A DNA stretch of 33,532 bases from Thermohalobaculum sp964576075 (lineage in GTDB: Bacteria > Pseudomonadota > Alphaproteobacteria > Rhodobacterales > Rhodobacteraceae): positions 1 to 33,532 of the forward strand of contig CAZNTX010000040.1 in NCBI GenBank assembly GCA_964576075.1, given 5' to 3'. This document shows, piece by piece, positions 7,847 to 16,298 of the stretch (position 1 is its first letter; each line of letters begins with the position of its first letter). Under the pieces are notes generated by a model that did no database searches, had not been told where the DNA came from, and was given only the letters and a program-made list of their open reading frames with translations. The translations under genes and the position numbers were made by a program.

Positions 7847-7848
7847 GC

Positions 7849-8649
7849 GTGGCGGCCCCCGGCGGAGAGGGGCGGCGGCGGCGCGGCGGGCTCCTCGCGC
7901 GGCTGCGCCGCTCGTCGCTCGCCCGGGCGGCGCTGGCGCGCCTCGGCGCCGGATATATCTGGCTCGTGCGCGCCACGACGCGGTGGGAGATCCACGGCAA
8001 GGCGGAGTTCGACGCGGAGGTGGCGCGGGGCGGCGTCGTCGCCGCGATCTGGCACGGGCGGCTCTTTCTCTCGCCGACCTGGGCGCCGCCCGGGCGCGAG
8101 ACGCTGGCCGTCATCTCCAACAATGCCGACGGGGCGCTGATCGCCGCCGTCGTCGCGCGCTGGGGGGTGACGGCGATCCGCGGCTCGACCTACGACAAGG
8201 CCAAGCGGCGCGACAAAGGGGGCGCGGAGGTCACCCGCGCGGCGCTCGACGGGCTCGGCCGCGGCGCCGTGGTCGCCATCACGCCGGACGGGCCGCGGGG
8301 GCCGCGGATGCGCGCGCAGGCGGGCGTCGCCCGGCTCGCCATCGCGACCGGGGCGCCGGTGGTGCCGATCGCCTTCTCGGTGCGCCGGGGCTGGCTCGCC
8401 CGGAGCTGGGACCGCTTTTTCGTGCCCTGGCCCTTCGGGCGCGGCGCGCAGGTCTACGGGGCGCCGCTCCGCCCGCCGGCGGAGGGGGATGCGGTGGCGG
8501 AGGCGCGCTTCCTCGCCGAGATCGAGGCCGCGCTGACCGTGGCGACCGACCGGGCCGACGCGCTCTGCGGGCGCGCCCCCGTGCCGCCGGCCCCGGCGGA
8601 GGCGGCGCTCGCGCCCACCTCCGGTCCGGCCCCGGCCCCGGGGCGATGA
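7849..8649 (+). CDS. DUF374 lysophospholipid acyltransferase-like protein
   Basis: 266 residues from a GTG at 7849, two bases after the DUF4170 stop. A basic N-terminus and one hydrophobic stretch (about 25-42) precede the acyltransferase core. The catalytic-type motif is WHGR at 68-71, followed by RGST (111-114) and ITPDGPRGPR (144-153), which are the DUF374 signatures. The C-terminal 25 residues are Pro/Ala-rich and probably disordered. Position before waaA and lpxK suggests acyl transfer in lipid A or inner-membrane lipid metabolism; a lauroyl/myristoyl transferase-like role is inference. The stop overlaps the waaA ATG (ATGA at 8646-8649). Confidence 0.88.
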   Translation: MAAPGGEGRRRRGGLLARLRRSSLARAALARLGAGYIWLVRATTRWEIHGKAEFDAEVARGGVVAAIWHGRLFLSPTWAPPGRETLAVISNNADGALIAAVVARWGVTAIRGSTYDKAKRRDKGGAEVTRAALDGLGRGAVVAITPDGPRGPRMRAQAGVARLAIATGAPVVPIAFSVRRGWLARSWDRFFVPWPFGRGAQVYGAPLRPPAEGDAVAEARFLAEIEAALTVATDRADALCGRAPVPPAPAEAALAPTSGPAPAPGR

Positions 8650-9920
8650 GCCGCTCGGCGGCGCTCGGGCTCTATCTCGCGGCGACGGCGGTGGCGGAGC
8701 CCGCCGTCCGCCGCCTGCTCGCCCGGCGGGCGGAGCGGGGCAAGGAGGACCCGGCGCGCCTCGCCGAGCGCTTCGGCGAGGCAGGCAGGCCGCGCCCCGC
8801 GGGCCGGCTCCTCTGGCTCCATGCCGCGAGCGTGGGCGAGGCGACCTCGGCGCTGCCGCTCGCCGAGGCGCTGCTGGAGACGGCGCGCGACGCGCATCTC
8901 CTGCTCACCACCGGCACCCGCAGCGCGGCCGAGACCGTCGGCCCCCGGCTGCCGGCTCGCGCGCTCCACCAATACGCCCCGGTCGACACGCGCGCGGCCG
9001 TGCGCCGCTTCCTCGGGCATTGGCGGCCCGACCTCGCGCTCTGGGTCGAGAGCGAGATCTGGCCGCGGCTGATGGTCGAGACGGCGCGGGCCCGGGTGCC
9101 GATGGCGCTCGTCAACGCCCGGCTCTCCGAGGCGAGCGCGCGGGGCTGGGCGCGGGCGCCGCGGATGGCGCGCCGGCTCCTCGGGCTCTTCCGCATGGTC
9201 GTCGCCCAGGACGGCGAGACCGCACGCCGGCTCGTGGAACTCGGCCTCGGCGAGGCCCGGGTCGAAACCGGCGCCAATCTGAAGAGCCTGGTGGTGCCAG
9301 AGGCCGATCCCGCAGCCCTCGCCGCGGCCGCCGCAGACCTCGGCGACCGGCCCCGCTGGCTCGCCGCCTCGACGCATGAGGGCGAGGAGGCCGCCGTCGC
9401 CGAGGCCGCGGCCCGCCTCCCCGCGGCGACGCTCGCCCTCCTCGCCCCCCGCCACCCCGAGCGCGCGGAGGCGATCGCGGGGCTGCTCGCGCGCGCGGGG
9501 CTCACGGTCGCGCGGCGGAGCCGGGGGGAGACGCCCGCCCCCGACACCCGGGTCTGGCTCCTCGACACCCTGGGCGAGATGGGGCTCTGGTATCGCCTCG
9601 CGCCGGTGGCTTTCGTCGGCGGCTCGCTGGTGCCGCGCGGGGGGCACACGCCCTTCGAGCCTGCCGCCCTCGACACCGCGATCCTGCACGGCCCGCATAC
9701 GGAGAACTTCGCCCCCGCCTATGCGGCGCTGGCCGAGGCCGGGGGCGCGGAGCGGGTGGCCGACGGCGCGGGACTCGCCGCCGCCCTCGCCCGGCTGCTC
9801 GAAGACGAGGCCGCCCGCGCCCGCATGGCGGCCGCCGCGAAGCGCCTGCGCGACGCGACGGCGCCCGATCTCGACGCCCTTGCCGCCCGGCTGCTCGCGC
9901 TCGCGGAGGCGCCGCAATGA
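8646..9920 (+). CDS. waaA: 3-deoxy-D-manno-octulosonic acid (Kdo) transferase
   Basis: A 424-residue GT30 enzyme that adds Kdo from CMP-Kdo to the lipid A precursor at the inner membrane. The N-terminal hydrophobic helix (about 5-20) is the membrane anchor. ERFGE (41-45), LHAASVGE with catalytic-type Glu65, the nucleotide-binding VESEIWPRL (134-142), NARLSE and the C-terminal FVGGSLVPRGGHTPFEPAAL block are all present. Length is typical. It overlaps the acyltransferase by 4 bp. Confidence 0.96.
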   Translation: MSRSAALGLYLAATAVAEPAVRRLLARRAERGKEDPARLAERFGEAGRPRPAGRLLWLHAASVGEATSALPLAEALLETARDAHLLLTTGTRSAAETVGPRLPARALHQYAPVDTRAAVRRFLGHWRPDLALWVESEIWPRLMVETARARVPMALVNARLSEASARGWARAPRMARRLLGLFRMVVAQDGETARRLVELGLGEARVETGANLKSLVVPEADPAALAAAAADLGDRPRWLAASTHEGEEAAVAEAAARLPAATLALLAPRHPERAEAIAGLLARAGLTVARRSRGETPAPDTRVWLLDTLGEMGLWYRLAPVAFVGGSLVPRGGHTPFEPAALDTAILHGPHTENFAPAYAALAEAGGAERVADGAGLAAALARLLEDEAARARMAAAAKRLRDATAPDLDALAARLLALAEAPQ

Positions 9921-10279
9921 GGCGGATGGCTCCCGGGGCCGGGCCTTGCCGGCGGGCTTCGGCCGCCACGCCCTGCCGCGGGCGCCGGGGGGGCGGGCGG
10001 CGCTCCGCCTGCCTCGCGGCGGGAGAGGCGACCGCCGCGTCTCGCGGGACGGTCGCCGCCGGGGCCGGTCTCGCTCCGGCGGTCGAGGGGGGCGGTCGTG
10101 GCCGGAGCCTGCCCGTCCCGCCCCGCCGCGGCGGGAGCGTGGGGCAGGCGGGACCCCTCGCCGCGCCGGCGCAGGGCCGGCACGCTGTGCCCCGGGGACG
10201 CTCCGGGATCGCCTGCGCAGGGGCCTCCTCCGGGCGCCGCGCCTGCGCGACTGCCGGCCGGCGCCGGGAGAGGGGCTGA
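9917..10279 (+). CDS. Questionable Arg/Gly/Ala-rich ORF filling the waaA-lpxK gap
   Basis: A 120-codon ORF whose ATG overlaps the waaA stop (ATGA, 9917-9920) and whose TGA overlaps the lpxK ATG (TGATG, 10277-10281), exactly the junctions expected of an operon gene. Against it, the peptide is low-complexity (Arg, Gly, Ala, Pro, Ser), has no recognisable motif or helix pattern, and uses more A/T third positions than its neighbours. The DNA also folds into strong hairpins. The other two plus frames are open here too. I keep it as a low-confidence call; the stretch may instead be a non-coding structured spacer. Confidence 0.25.
   Translation: MRRMAPGAGPCRRASAATPCRGRRGGGRRSACLAAGEATAASRGTVAAGAGLAPAVEGGGRGRSLPVPPRRGGSVGQAGPLAAPAQGRHAVPRGRSGIACAGASSGRRACATAGRRRERG
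10027..10057 (+). promoter_or_regulatory. Strong hairpin between waaA and lpxK (first)
   Basis: GGCGACCG (10027-10034) pairs with CGGTCGCC (10050-10057). Inside it CCGCG (10035-10039) pairs with CGCGG (10043-10047), with a two-base bulge and a three-base loop. There is no T run, so it is more likely to affect mRNA stability or translation than to be an intrinsic terminator. Confidence 0.5.
10107..10149 (+). promoter_or_regulatory. Strong nested hairpin between waaA and lpxK (second)
   Basis: GCCTGCCC (10107-10114) is matched by GGGCAGGC (10142-10149), and the interior holds the perfect palindrome CCCGCCGCGGCGGG (10122-10135). Together with the first hairpin it makes this spacer the most structured part of the operon. 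Confidence 0.5.
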
Positions 10280-11274
10280 TGCGCGCGCCCGCCTTCTGGT
10301 CCTCGCCCCCCGGGGCGCCGGGGCTCGCGGCGCGGCTCCTCTGGCCGGCGAGCCTCCTCTGGCGGCTCGGCACCGCGCTCCGGCGGCTGCGGGCGAGCCC
10401 GGGGCGCGCGCCGGTTCCGGTCGTCTGCATCGGCAATCTGACGGCCGGGGGCGCGGGCAAGACCCCGCTCGTGCAGGCCATCGCCGAGCGTCTCGCAGGC
10501 CAGGGGGTCGCCGTCGCGGTCGTCAGCCGCGGCCATGGCGGGCGGTGCCGCGGCCCGCACCGGGTGGACCCCGCGGCCGACAGCGCGGCCGAGGTGGGGG
10601 ACGAGCCGCTCCTCCTCGCTCAGACGCTGCCCGTCTGGGTGGCGCGCGACCGCCTCGCCGGGGCCCGCGCCGCGGCGGCGGGCGGCGCGGCCCTCGTGCT
10701 CCTCGACGACGGGGCGCAGAACCCGCATATCGCCAAGGACCTGACGATCCTCGCCGTGGACGCCGAGGCGGGCTTCGGCAACGGCCGGGTGATGCCCGCG
10801 GGACCCTTGCGCGAGCCGGTGGCGGACGGTCTCGCCCGCGCCGATCTCGCGGTCCTGATCGGGCCGGAGCCGGCGCGGGCGCGGCTGCTTGCGGATTGGC
10901 CGGCGCTCGGGCGGCTCCCCTGCGTCGCCGCGCGCCTCGCTCCGCCGGCGACGGGGCTCGCGCTCGCGGGGCTGCCGGTCGTCGCCTTCGCCGGGATCGG
11001 GCGGCCGGAGAAGTTCTTCGCCACGCTGCGGGGGATGGGCGCGCGCCTCGCCGCCGCGCATGCCTTCCCGGACCACCACGTCTACCCCCCGCGCGTCCTC
11101 CGCCGCCTCCTCGCCGAGGCGCGCCGGCAAGGGGCGATGCTCGTCACGACCGAGAAGGACGCGGTCCGCCTCCCCCCCGAGTTCCGCCGCGAGGCCATGG
11201 CGCTGCCGATCCGCCTCGAACCGGAGGATTGGGCGCCGCTGGAGACCCGGCTCGCCGCGCTCCTTCCGCGCTGA
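10279..11274 (+). CDS. lpxK: Tetraacyldisaccharide 4'-kinase (lipid A 4'-kinase)
   Basis: A 331-residue inner-membrane-associated P-loop kinase that phosphorylates the 4' position of the lipid A disaccharide. An N-terminal hydrophobic region (about 15-35) precedes the P-loop GNLTAGGAGKTP (52-63). VSRGHGG (82-88) and the catalytic-region LDDGAQNPHIAKDL (142-155; DDGxQN in the family) follow, then AFAGIGRPEKFF and TTEKDAVRLP near the C-terminus. The ATG at 10279 overlaps the stop of the preceding ORF. It ends 15 bp from the convergent ABC permease gene. Confidence 0.96.
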   Translation: MRAPAFWSSPPGAPGLAARLLWPASLLWRLGTALRRLRASPGRAPVPVVCIGNLTAGGAGKTPLVQAIAERLAGQGVAVAVVSRGHGGRCRGPHRVDPAADSAAEVGDEPLLLAQTLPVWVARDRLAGARAAAAGGAALVLLDDGAQNPHIAKDLTILAVDAEAGFGNGRVMPAGPLREPVADGLARADLAVLIGPEPARARLLADWPALGRLPCVAARLAPPATGLALAGLPVVAFAGIGRPEKFFATLRGMGARLAAAHAFPDHHVYPPRVLRRLLAEARRQGAMLVTTEKDAVRLPPEFRREAMALPIRLEPEDWAPLETRLAALLPR

Positions 11275-11289
11275 GCCGGGCGCGCGCGC

Positions 11290-12096
11290 TCACTTCAGGC
11301 CGGCGCGGAGGAAGGCCTGCACGAACTGGCGCTGGAAGACGAGGAAGAGGATCACGAGGGGCGCGATGGTCATGACCGTCGCCGCGGAGATCACCGAGAT
11401 GTCGACCCCGTTCTCCGGCGCTGCGAAGATCGAGAGGCCGACCGTCAGCGGCCGCGTCCCCTCCGTGTTGGTGACGATCAGCGGCCAGAGGAAGTTGTTC
11501 CAGTGGGTCGAGATCGAGACGAGGGCATAGGCGAGATAGGTCGGCCGGGCGGCGGGGACATAGACTCGCCACAGCACGCCGAGGAGCGAGCAGCCCTCGA
11601 TCCGCGCGGCCTCGTCGAGCTCCTTCGGCACCTGCTTGAAGGCCTGGCGCATCAGGAAGATCCCGAAGGCCGAGGCCATGTAGGGCGCGCCGATGCCGAG
11701 GATCGAGTCGACGAGGCCGAGCCCGGTCGCGACCTTGTAGTTCTCGACGATCAGCACCTCGGGCAGGATGAAGAGCTGCAGCAGCACGAGCACGAAGAGT
11801 GTGTCCTTGCCGCGGAACGCCACCTGCGCGAAGGCGAAGCCCGCGAGCGTGCAGAGCACGAATTGCCCGATCAGCACCGAGGTCACCAGCAGGAAGCTGT
11901 TGAGGAAATACTGCAGCCAGGGCGCCCCCGCCCAGGCGGTGCGGAAATTGTCGAGCGTCCAGGGCGCGGCGAGGTCGAAATTCACCGCGTCGGTCACGTC
12001 GTGGAACGCCGCCCAGACCGCGAAGAGGAGCGGCGAGATCCAGAGGACGGCGACGGCGACGGCGAGCAGGGCCTCGGCGCGGGCGGAGAGGCTCAT
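11290..12096 (-). CDS. ugpE: CUT1 ABC transporter permease, UgpE type
   Basis: A 268-residue inner-membrane permease with six predicted helices. The cytoplasmic EAA loop that contacts the ATPase reads ELDEAARIEGCSLLGVLWRV (about 163-182). Overall it resembles the sn-glycerol-3-phosphate transporter subunit UgpE (for example MASAFGIFLMRQAFKQVP, WNNFLWPL). Start ATG at 12096 overlaps the stop of the upstream permease gene (ATGA), so the two permeases are co-translated. Glycerol-3-phosphate is the best guess for substrate, but the CUT1 family also moves other sugars and polyols. Confidence 0.9.
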   Translation of the reverse strand: MSLSARAEALLAVAVAVLWISPLLFAVWAAFHDVTDAVNFDLAAPWTLDNFRTAWAGAPWLQYFLNSFLLVTSVLIGQFVLCTLAGFAFAQVAFRGKDTLFVLVLLQLFILPEVLIVENYKVATGLGLVDSILGIGAPYMASAFGIFLMRQAFKQVPKELDEAARIEGCSLLGVLWRVYVPAARPTYLAYALVSISTHWNNFLWPLIVTNTEGTRPLTVGLSIFAAPENGVDISVISAATVMTIAPLVILFLVFQRQFVQAFLRAGLK

Positions 12097-12986
12097 CGGT
12101 AATGCGTCCTGCGGTCGATCACGAAGAACTGGAAGGCGGCGAGCGCGCCGAGGACGGCGAGCACCAGCACCGTCATCGCCGCGGCGGCGGGGGCGTCGAA
12201 GAAGGCGAAGGCGCTCTCCCAGATGTAGTAGAGCAGGAGCTTCGAGGCGTCGGACGGGCCGCCCTTGGTCAGGATGAACAGATGGTCGATCAGCTTGACC
12301 GAGTTGATCATCGCGTTGACCAGGATGAAGAGCGTCGTCGGCATGAGCAGCGGCAGCACCACGCGGCGGGTGTAGTGCCAGCGGCTCGCCCCCTCGATGC
12401 GCGCGGCCTCCTCGAGATCGGGCGGGATGGTCTGCAGCGCGGCGAGGTAGAAGATCATGAAGAACCCCGCCTCCTTCCAGATCGTCACCGCGCAGACCGC
12501 CCAGAGCGCGGTGTCCGGCTGGCCGAGCCAGTTGACGCTCTCGAAGCCGAGGAGCCCGCCGATCTGGTCGAGCACCCCGAAGCCCGGCGTGTAGAAGAAG
12601 AGCCACAGATTGGCCGCGGCGATCATCGGCAGCACCGTCGGCGTGAAATAGGCGGTGCGCACGAAGCTGCGGGCCGGCAGGCGGGCATTGGCCCAGAGCG
12701 CCATGACGAGGGCGAGCGCGATGGAGATCGGGATCGTCACGCCCGCATAGAGCAGGTTGTTGGTGGCGACGGTCCAGAAGGTCGGGTCGTCGAAGAGCCG
12801 GGCGTAGTTCTCGAGGCCGACGAATTCGGACGGCCGCCGGCGGGTGCCGCGGGAGAACAGGCTCTCCCAGAGGGTGGCGATCGAGGGGTAGAAGGCGAAG
12901 GTCGTCAGCATGACGAGCGCCGGCGCGAGCAGGAGCCAGCCATGGATCGCCCTGCGGCGGCGGGCGAGGGCGAAGGCGTCGGCCAT
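12093..12986 (-). CDS. ugpA: CUT1 ABC transporter permease, UgpA type
   Basis: A 297-residue inner-membrane permease with six helices and the EAA loop DLEEAARIEGASRWHYTRRV (about 191-210). It shares the MalF/UgpA features FYPSIATLWESLF near the N-terminus and the ILTKGGPSDASKLL segment before the last helices. The gene is fourth in the operon and overlaps the next permease gene by 4 bp. A strong hairpin separates it from the binding-protein gene upstream. Substrate is as uncertain as for its partner. Confidence 0.9.
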   Translation of the reverse strand: MADAFALARRRRAIHGWLLLAPALVMLTTFAFYPSIATLWESLFSRGTRRRPSEFVGLENYARLFDDPTFWTVATNNLLYAGVTIPISIALALVMALWANARLPARSFVRTAYFTPTVLPMIAAANLWLFFYTPGFGVLDQIGGLLGFESVNWLGQPDTALWAVCAVTIWKEAGFFMIFYLAALQTIPPDLEEAARIEGASRWHYTRRVVLPLLMPTTLFILVNAMINSVKLIDHLFILTKGGPSDASKLLLYYIWESAFAFFDAPAAAAMTVLVLAVLGALAAFQFFVIDRRTHYR

Positions 12987-13003
12987 GGGTCCCCCCGGGA
13001 GAT

Positions 13004-13029
13004 GGGCGCCGGGGGGAAACCCGGCGCCC
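13004..13029 (-). promoter_or_regulatory. Intercistronic mRNA hairpin between binding-protein and permease genes
   Basis: A perfect 10-bp inverted repeat (GGGCGCCGGG at 13004-13013, CCCGGCGCCC at 13020-13029) with a 6-nt loop fills the 49-bp gap. Similar hairpins after binding-protein genes (for example malE-malF) keep the upstream mRNA more abundant than the permease mRNA. No T run follows, so it is probably a processing or stability element, not a full terminator. Confidence 0.65.
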
Positions 13030-13035
13030 GAAGGC

Positions 13036-14298
13036 TCAGCGATAGGCCGAGAGCAGACGCTCGGCGGCCGCCTGGGCCTCGCCGAGCGCCTCTTCCGGCG
13101 ACTTGGTGCCGGTCAGCGCGGCCTGGATCGCGTTGTTCAGCCCCTCGCGGACGCGGGCGGTCTCGAAGGTGGAGAACTCGGCCACCGCATGCTCGAGCTG
13201 GTCGCGCGCGACGAGCGCCGGGGGGAACTCCTCGGTGTAGGCCTGGAGCGCCTCCGTCTCGTAGGCAGCCGGCGAGACGCCCATATAGCCCGTGGCGATC
13301 GACCAGCGGGCGGCCTGCTCCGGGCTCGTCATGAACTTGATGAGCTCGAGCGCGGCCTGGCGCTCCTCCTCCGAGGCGTCCTTGAAGACGTAGAAGTTGC
13401 CCCCGCCCGTCGGCGAGCCGAGGCGCTCGTTCTTGGGCAGCATGGCGACGCCGAAGTCGAACTCGGCATTGTTGCGCACCGCGGTCAGGTTGCCGGTGGA
13501 GTGCCACATCATCGCGGTCTGGCCCTCCAGGAAGGCCTGACGCAGCGTGCCCCACTCGACGGTGCCCTCGGGCATCACGCCGTGCTCGACCGAGAGCGAG
13601 CGCCAGTAGGCGAGCGCCTCGACGACGGCGGGATCGTCGAAATAGGTCTCGAGCCCGTCGTCCGACATGAGCTCCTTGCCGTTCTGGATCGCGAGCGCCT
13701 GGAACATCCAGTAGGGGTAGCCGGTGGAGGGGATCATGATGCCCCAGCGGTCGTCGGTGGTGAGCGCGCGGCCCATCTCGACGAGCTCGTCCCAGGTGGT
13801 CGGGGCCTTCTCCGGGTCGAGGCCGGCCTCGCGGAACATGTCCTTGTTGTAGTAGGCGACGATGGTCGAGCGCTGGAACGGCACGCCCCAGGTCTGGCCC
13901 TCGATCTGCCCGTTGGCCATCAGCGCGGGGTAGAAGCCGTCGAGCCAGGCCTGCTCCGCCTCGCCCTCGATCAGCTCCTCGAAGGGCACGATGAGGTCCT
14001 GCTCGATCAGGTCGTAGGCGTCGATCGAGAACATCACCGAGAGCTGCGCCGGCTCGCCCGAAGCGAGCGCGGCGAGCGCCTTGATGCGGGTGTCGTCGTA
14101 GTTGCCGGCATAGATGGCGTTGACGGTGATGCCGGGGTTCTGGGCCTCGAAATCGGCGACGATCCCGTCGACGACCTCGGTCAGCGGCCCGCCGACGGCG
14201 ATCGGGTAATACATGGTCAGCTCGGTCTCGGCGGCGGCCGGGTTGACGAGGGCCGTGGTGGCCGCGAGCATCACGGCAGCAGGGGCGGTGAGGCGCAT
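13036..14298 (-). CDS. CUT1 ABC transporter extracellular substrate-binding protein
   Basis: A 420-residue periplasmic binding protein. The signal peptide covers about residues 1-23, with AAA before the likely cleavage and mature start ETELTMYYPIAVGGP. Family 1 solute-binding features follow: VVDGIVADFEAQNPGI, the UgpB-like AIYAGNYDDT (about 61-70), the PFQRSTIVAYYNKDMF segment and the SPTGGGNFYVFKDA region in the second lobe. Polyol, sugar or glycerol-3-phosphate are all possible substrates. The start is 12 bp after the ATPase stop and is preceded by AGAGAGGAA. Confidence 0.92.
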   Translation of the reverse strand: MRLTAPAAVMLAATTALVNPAAAETELTMYYPIAVGGPLTEVVDGIVADFEAQNPGITVNAIYAGNYDDTRIKALAALASGEPAQLSVMFSIDAYDLIEQDLIVPFEELIEGEAEQAWLDGFYPALMANGQIEGQTWGVPFQRSTIVAYYNKDMFREAGLDPEKAPTTWDELVEMGRALTTDDRWGIMIPSTGYPYWMFQALAIQNGKELMSDDGLETYFDDPAVVEALAYWRSLSVEHGVMPEGTVEWGTLRQAFLEGQTAMMWHSTGNLTAVRNNAEFDFGVAMLPKNERLGSPTGGGNFYVFKDASEEERQAALELIKFMTSPEQAARWSIATGYMGVSPAAYETEALQAYTEEFPPALVARDQLEHAVAEFSTFETARVREGLNNAIQAALTGTKSPEEALGEAQAAAERLLSAYR

Positions 14299-14310
14299 GA
14301 CAGTTCCTCT

Positions 14311-15408
14311 CTAGTGGCTTGGCTGTTGGAGTGGGGGTGCCTTGCGGCTATCGCGGGGGTCCGTTTGGCGATGGTGCCCCCCGCAATCCTGCGCCGGGTC
14401 CTTCTCGGCCTCGCCCGTGCGGGCGTCGAAAAGGACCCGGTAATCCTCCGGCAGGCGGAGCCCGACGGTCTCGCCCGGGCGGAGATCGACGCTCCCCGGG
14501 ACCATGGCGACGAGCCCGCGCGCCGCCTCGTGGCCGACGACGACGCAGCTCCGCGCGCCGAGGAACTCGGTCTCCTGCACCCGGCCGACGAGATCGGCGG
14601 CGTCTGCGGGCGCGAGCGCGATGTGCTCTGGCCGGATGCCGACGACCCGCCCCGGCGCACCGAGGGCCGTGCCCTCGACCATCGCCATCGGCGGGTCGCC
14701 GACGAACTCCGCGGCGAACACGCTCGCCGGCCGGCGGTAGAGCGCCTCTGGGCTCGCGATCTGCTCGACCCGGCCCGCGCGCATCAGCACCACCATGTCC
14801 GAGAGCGACATCGCCTCGGACTGGTCGTGGGTGACGTAGACCACCGTCAGCGAGAGCCGGCGCTGCAGCGCCTTGATGTCGCGCCGGACCGAGTGGCGGA
14901 GCTTGGCGTCGAGATTGGAGAGCGGCTCGTCCATCAGGCAGAGCGGATGGCCCGAGACCACGGCGCGGGCGAGCGCGACGCGCTGGCGCTGGCCGCCCGA
15001 AAGCTCGGCGGGCTTGCGCCGCTCGAGCCCCTCGAGCCCGAGCATCCCCACCGCCTCGGCGAGCTTGGCCGCCCGCTCGGCCCGGGCCATCCCCCGCACC
15101 CGGAGCCCGAAGAGGATGTTCTCGCCGACGCTCAGATGCGGAAACAGCGCGTAGGACTGGAACACCATGGAGAGCCCGCGCTCCGCGGCCGGCGCATGGG
15201 TCACCTCGCGCCCGGCGATCCGCACCGTGCCGGCCTGCGGCGTCTCGAGCCCGGCGAGGAGGCGCAGGAGCGTCGACTTCCCGCAGCCCGACGGCCCGAG
15301 CACCGAGACGAAGGCGCCCCGCTCGATCGCGACGGAGACGTCGACCACCCCGCCCTCGCCGCGCCACTGCCGGGTGACGCCCGCGATCTCCACGAAGGGC
15401 TCAGACAT
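14311..15408 (-). CDS. ugpC: CUT1 ABC transporter ATP-binding protein
   Basis: A 365-residue MalK/UgpC-type ATPase. Walker A GPSGCGKST is at 38-46, the Q-loop VFQSYALFPH at 82-91, the signature LSGGQRQRVALARA at 136-149, Walker B LCLMDEP at 156-162 and the H-loop THD near 190. The C-terminal 120 residues form the OB-fold regulatory domain (VVGIRPEHI, FLGARSCVVVG). The last 25 residues are a polar tail rich in Asp, Arg, His and Gln. Its ATG overlaps the end of the DeoR gene by 8 bp, and the next gene starts 12 bp downstream. Confidence 0.93.
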   Translation of the reverse strand: MSEPFVEIAGVTRQWRGEGGVVDVSVAIERGAFVSVLGPSGCGKSTLLRLLAGLETPQAGTVRIAGREVTHAPAAERGLSMVFQSYALFPHLSVGENILFGLRVRGMARAERAAKLAEAVGMLGLEGLERRKPAELSGGQRQRVALARAVVSGHPLCLMDEPLSNLDAKLRHSVRRDIKALQRRLSLTVVYVTHDQSEAMSLSDMVVLMRAGRVEQIASPEALYRRPASVFAAEFVGDPPMAMVEGTALGAPGRVVGIRPEHIALAPADAADLVGRVQETEFLGARSCVVVGHEAARGLVAMVPGSVDLRPGETVGLRLPEDYRVLFDARTGEAEKDPAQDCGGHHRQTDPRDSRKAPPLQQPSH

Positions 15409-16195
15409 GGCTCGGCTCCCGCTCGGCCGGGGCGGGCTCGGCGAGCGCGACCTCCCCGGGCAGCGCCGCGAGGGTCTCGCGGAAAGGCGGCTCCGGCAGA
15501 CGGTCGAGCACCAGGAGATCGACCTCGCGCAGATGCCCGCCCACCGCCGCTGCGGGCCGGCCGAACTTGCTGCGATCGGCCACGAGCACGGATTTGCGGC
15601 TGTTGCGCCGGATCTGCTCGCGCAGGCGCACCTCCGCCTCGTGGAAATCGAGCAGCGTCCCGTCCCGGTCGATCCCGCCGACGCCGTAGATCCCGAAATC
15701 GGCGCGATAGGCCGCGAAGAGGCGCATCGCCTCCTCGCCGACGAAATCCCGGTCCGGCAGGCGCAACTCGCCGCCCGGCAGGATGATCCGGTTGCCCTCG
15801 CGCCCGGCGAGCGCGTTGGCGGCGTTGAGATTGTTGGTGACGACGGTGAGCCGCGGGGTGGCGGCGAGGGCGGCGGCGACCATGGCGGGCGTGGTGCCGA
15901 GCGAGAGAAAGACGGTCGCCCCCTCGGGCACGATCGCCGCCACCCGCCGCGCGATCGCCCGCTTGGCCGCGGCGTTGAGCCCGGCGCGCGCGCCGTAGGG
16001 CAGGTTGCGCGCGGCGTCGACATACTCCGCCCCGCCATGGCGCCGGCGCAGCTTCGCCGCCTCGCAGAGGCTGTTGATGTCGCGCCGGATGGTGTGGACG
16101 GACACGCCGAATTCGGCGGCGAGCGCCTCCACGCTCACCCGCCCCGCGCGGCGCGCGGCCTCGAGGATGGCGTGTCTGCGGCGCGCGCCGGTCAT
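15401..16195 (-). CDS. DeoR/GlpR-family transcriptional regulator
   Basis: A 264-residue repressor-type protein, first in the ABC operon. The N-terminal winged helix spans about 1-58 with recognition helix VSVHTIRRDINSL, and the C-terminal sugar-phosphate sensor domain follows (about 75-240; TVFLSLGTTPAMVAAAL, VTNNLNAANAL, GGIDRDGTLLDF, VADRSKFGRPA). DeoR-family proteins usually respond to a phosphorylated sugar or polyol and repress the uptake genes next to them. It is co-transcribed with the transporter, and two palindromes upstream suggest autoregulation. GGGAGG precedes the ATG at 16195. Confidence 0.92.
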   Translation of the reverse strand: MTGARRRHAILEAARRAGRVSVEALAAEFGVSVHTIRRDINSLCEAAKLRRRHGGAEYVDAARNLPYGARAGLNAAAKRAIARRVAAIVPEGATVFLSLGTTPAMVAAALAATPRLTVVTNNLNAANALAGREGNRIILPGGELRLPDRDFVGEEAMRLFAAYRADFGIYGVGGIDRDGTLLDFHEAEVRLREQIRRNSRKSVLVADRSKFGRPAAAVGGHLREVDLLVLDRLPEPPFRETLAALPGEVALAEPAPAEREPSHV

Positions 16196-16256
16196 GCCCG
16201 GACCTCCCTGTTCGGGAGCCTTTGAGCAGATTCGTGCGAAATCTTCGTGACGGCGC

Positions 16257-16268
16257 GCTCGAACGAGC
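16257..16268. promoter_or_regulatory. Putative DeoR operator, proximal copy
   Basis: Perfect 12-bp palindrome GCTCGAACGAGC, 62-73 bp upstream of the DeoR start codon. Both copies are followed by the same AGG on the plus strand, giving a 15-bp direct repeat. The TCG-CGA half-site pattern resembles GlpR/DeoR-family operators, although the two-base centre differs from the longer E. coli GlpR site. Confidence 0.6.
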
Positions 16269-16298
16269 AGGGCGGCGGGCGCGGGCCGTCCCGCGGCT

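Noticed and set aside
8454..11130. Long minus-strand open frames opposite waaA and lpxK
   Set aside because: Low-complexity Arg/Pro/Gly translations lying antisense to well-identified genes.
12910..15786. A 958-codon plus-strand frame opposite the binding-protein and ATPase genes
   Set aside because: Antisense shadow of clear ABC transporter genes with no domain of its own.
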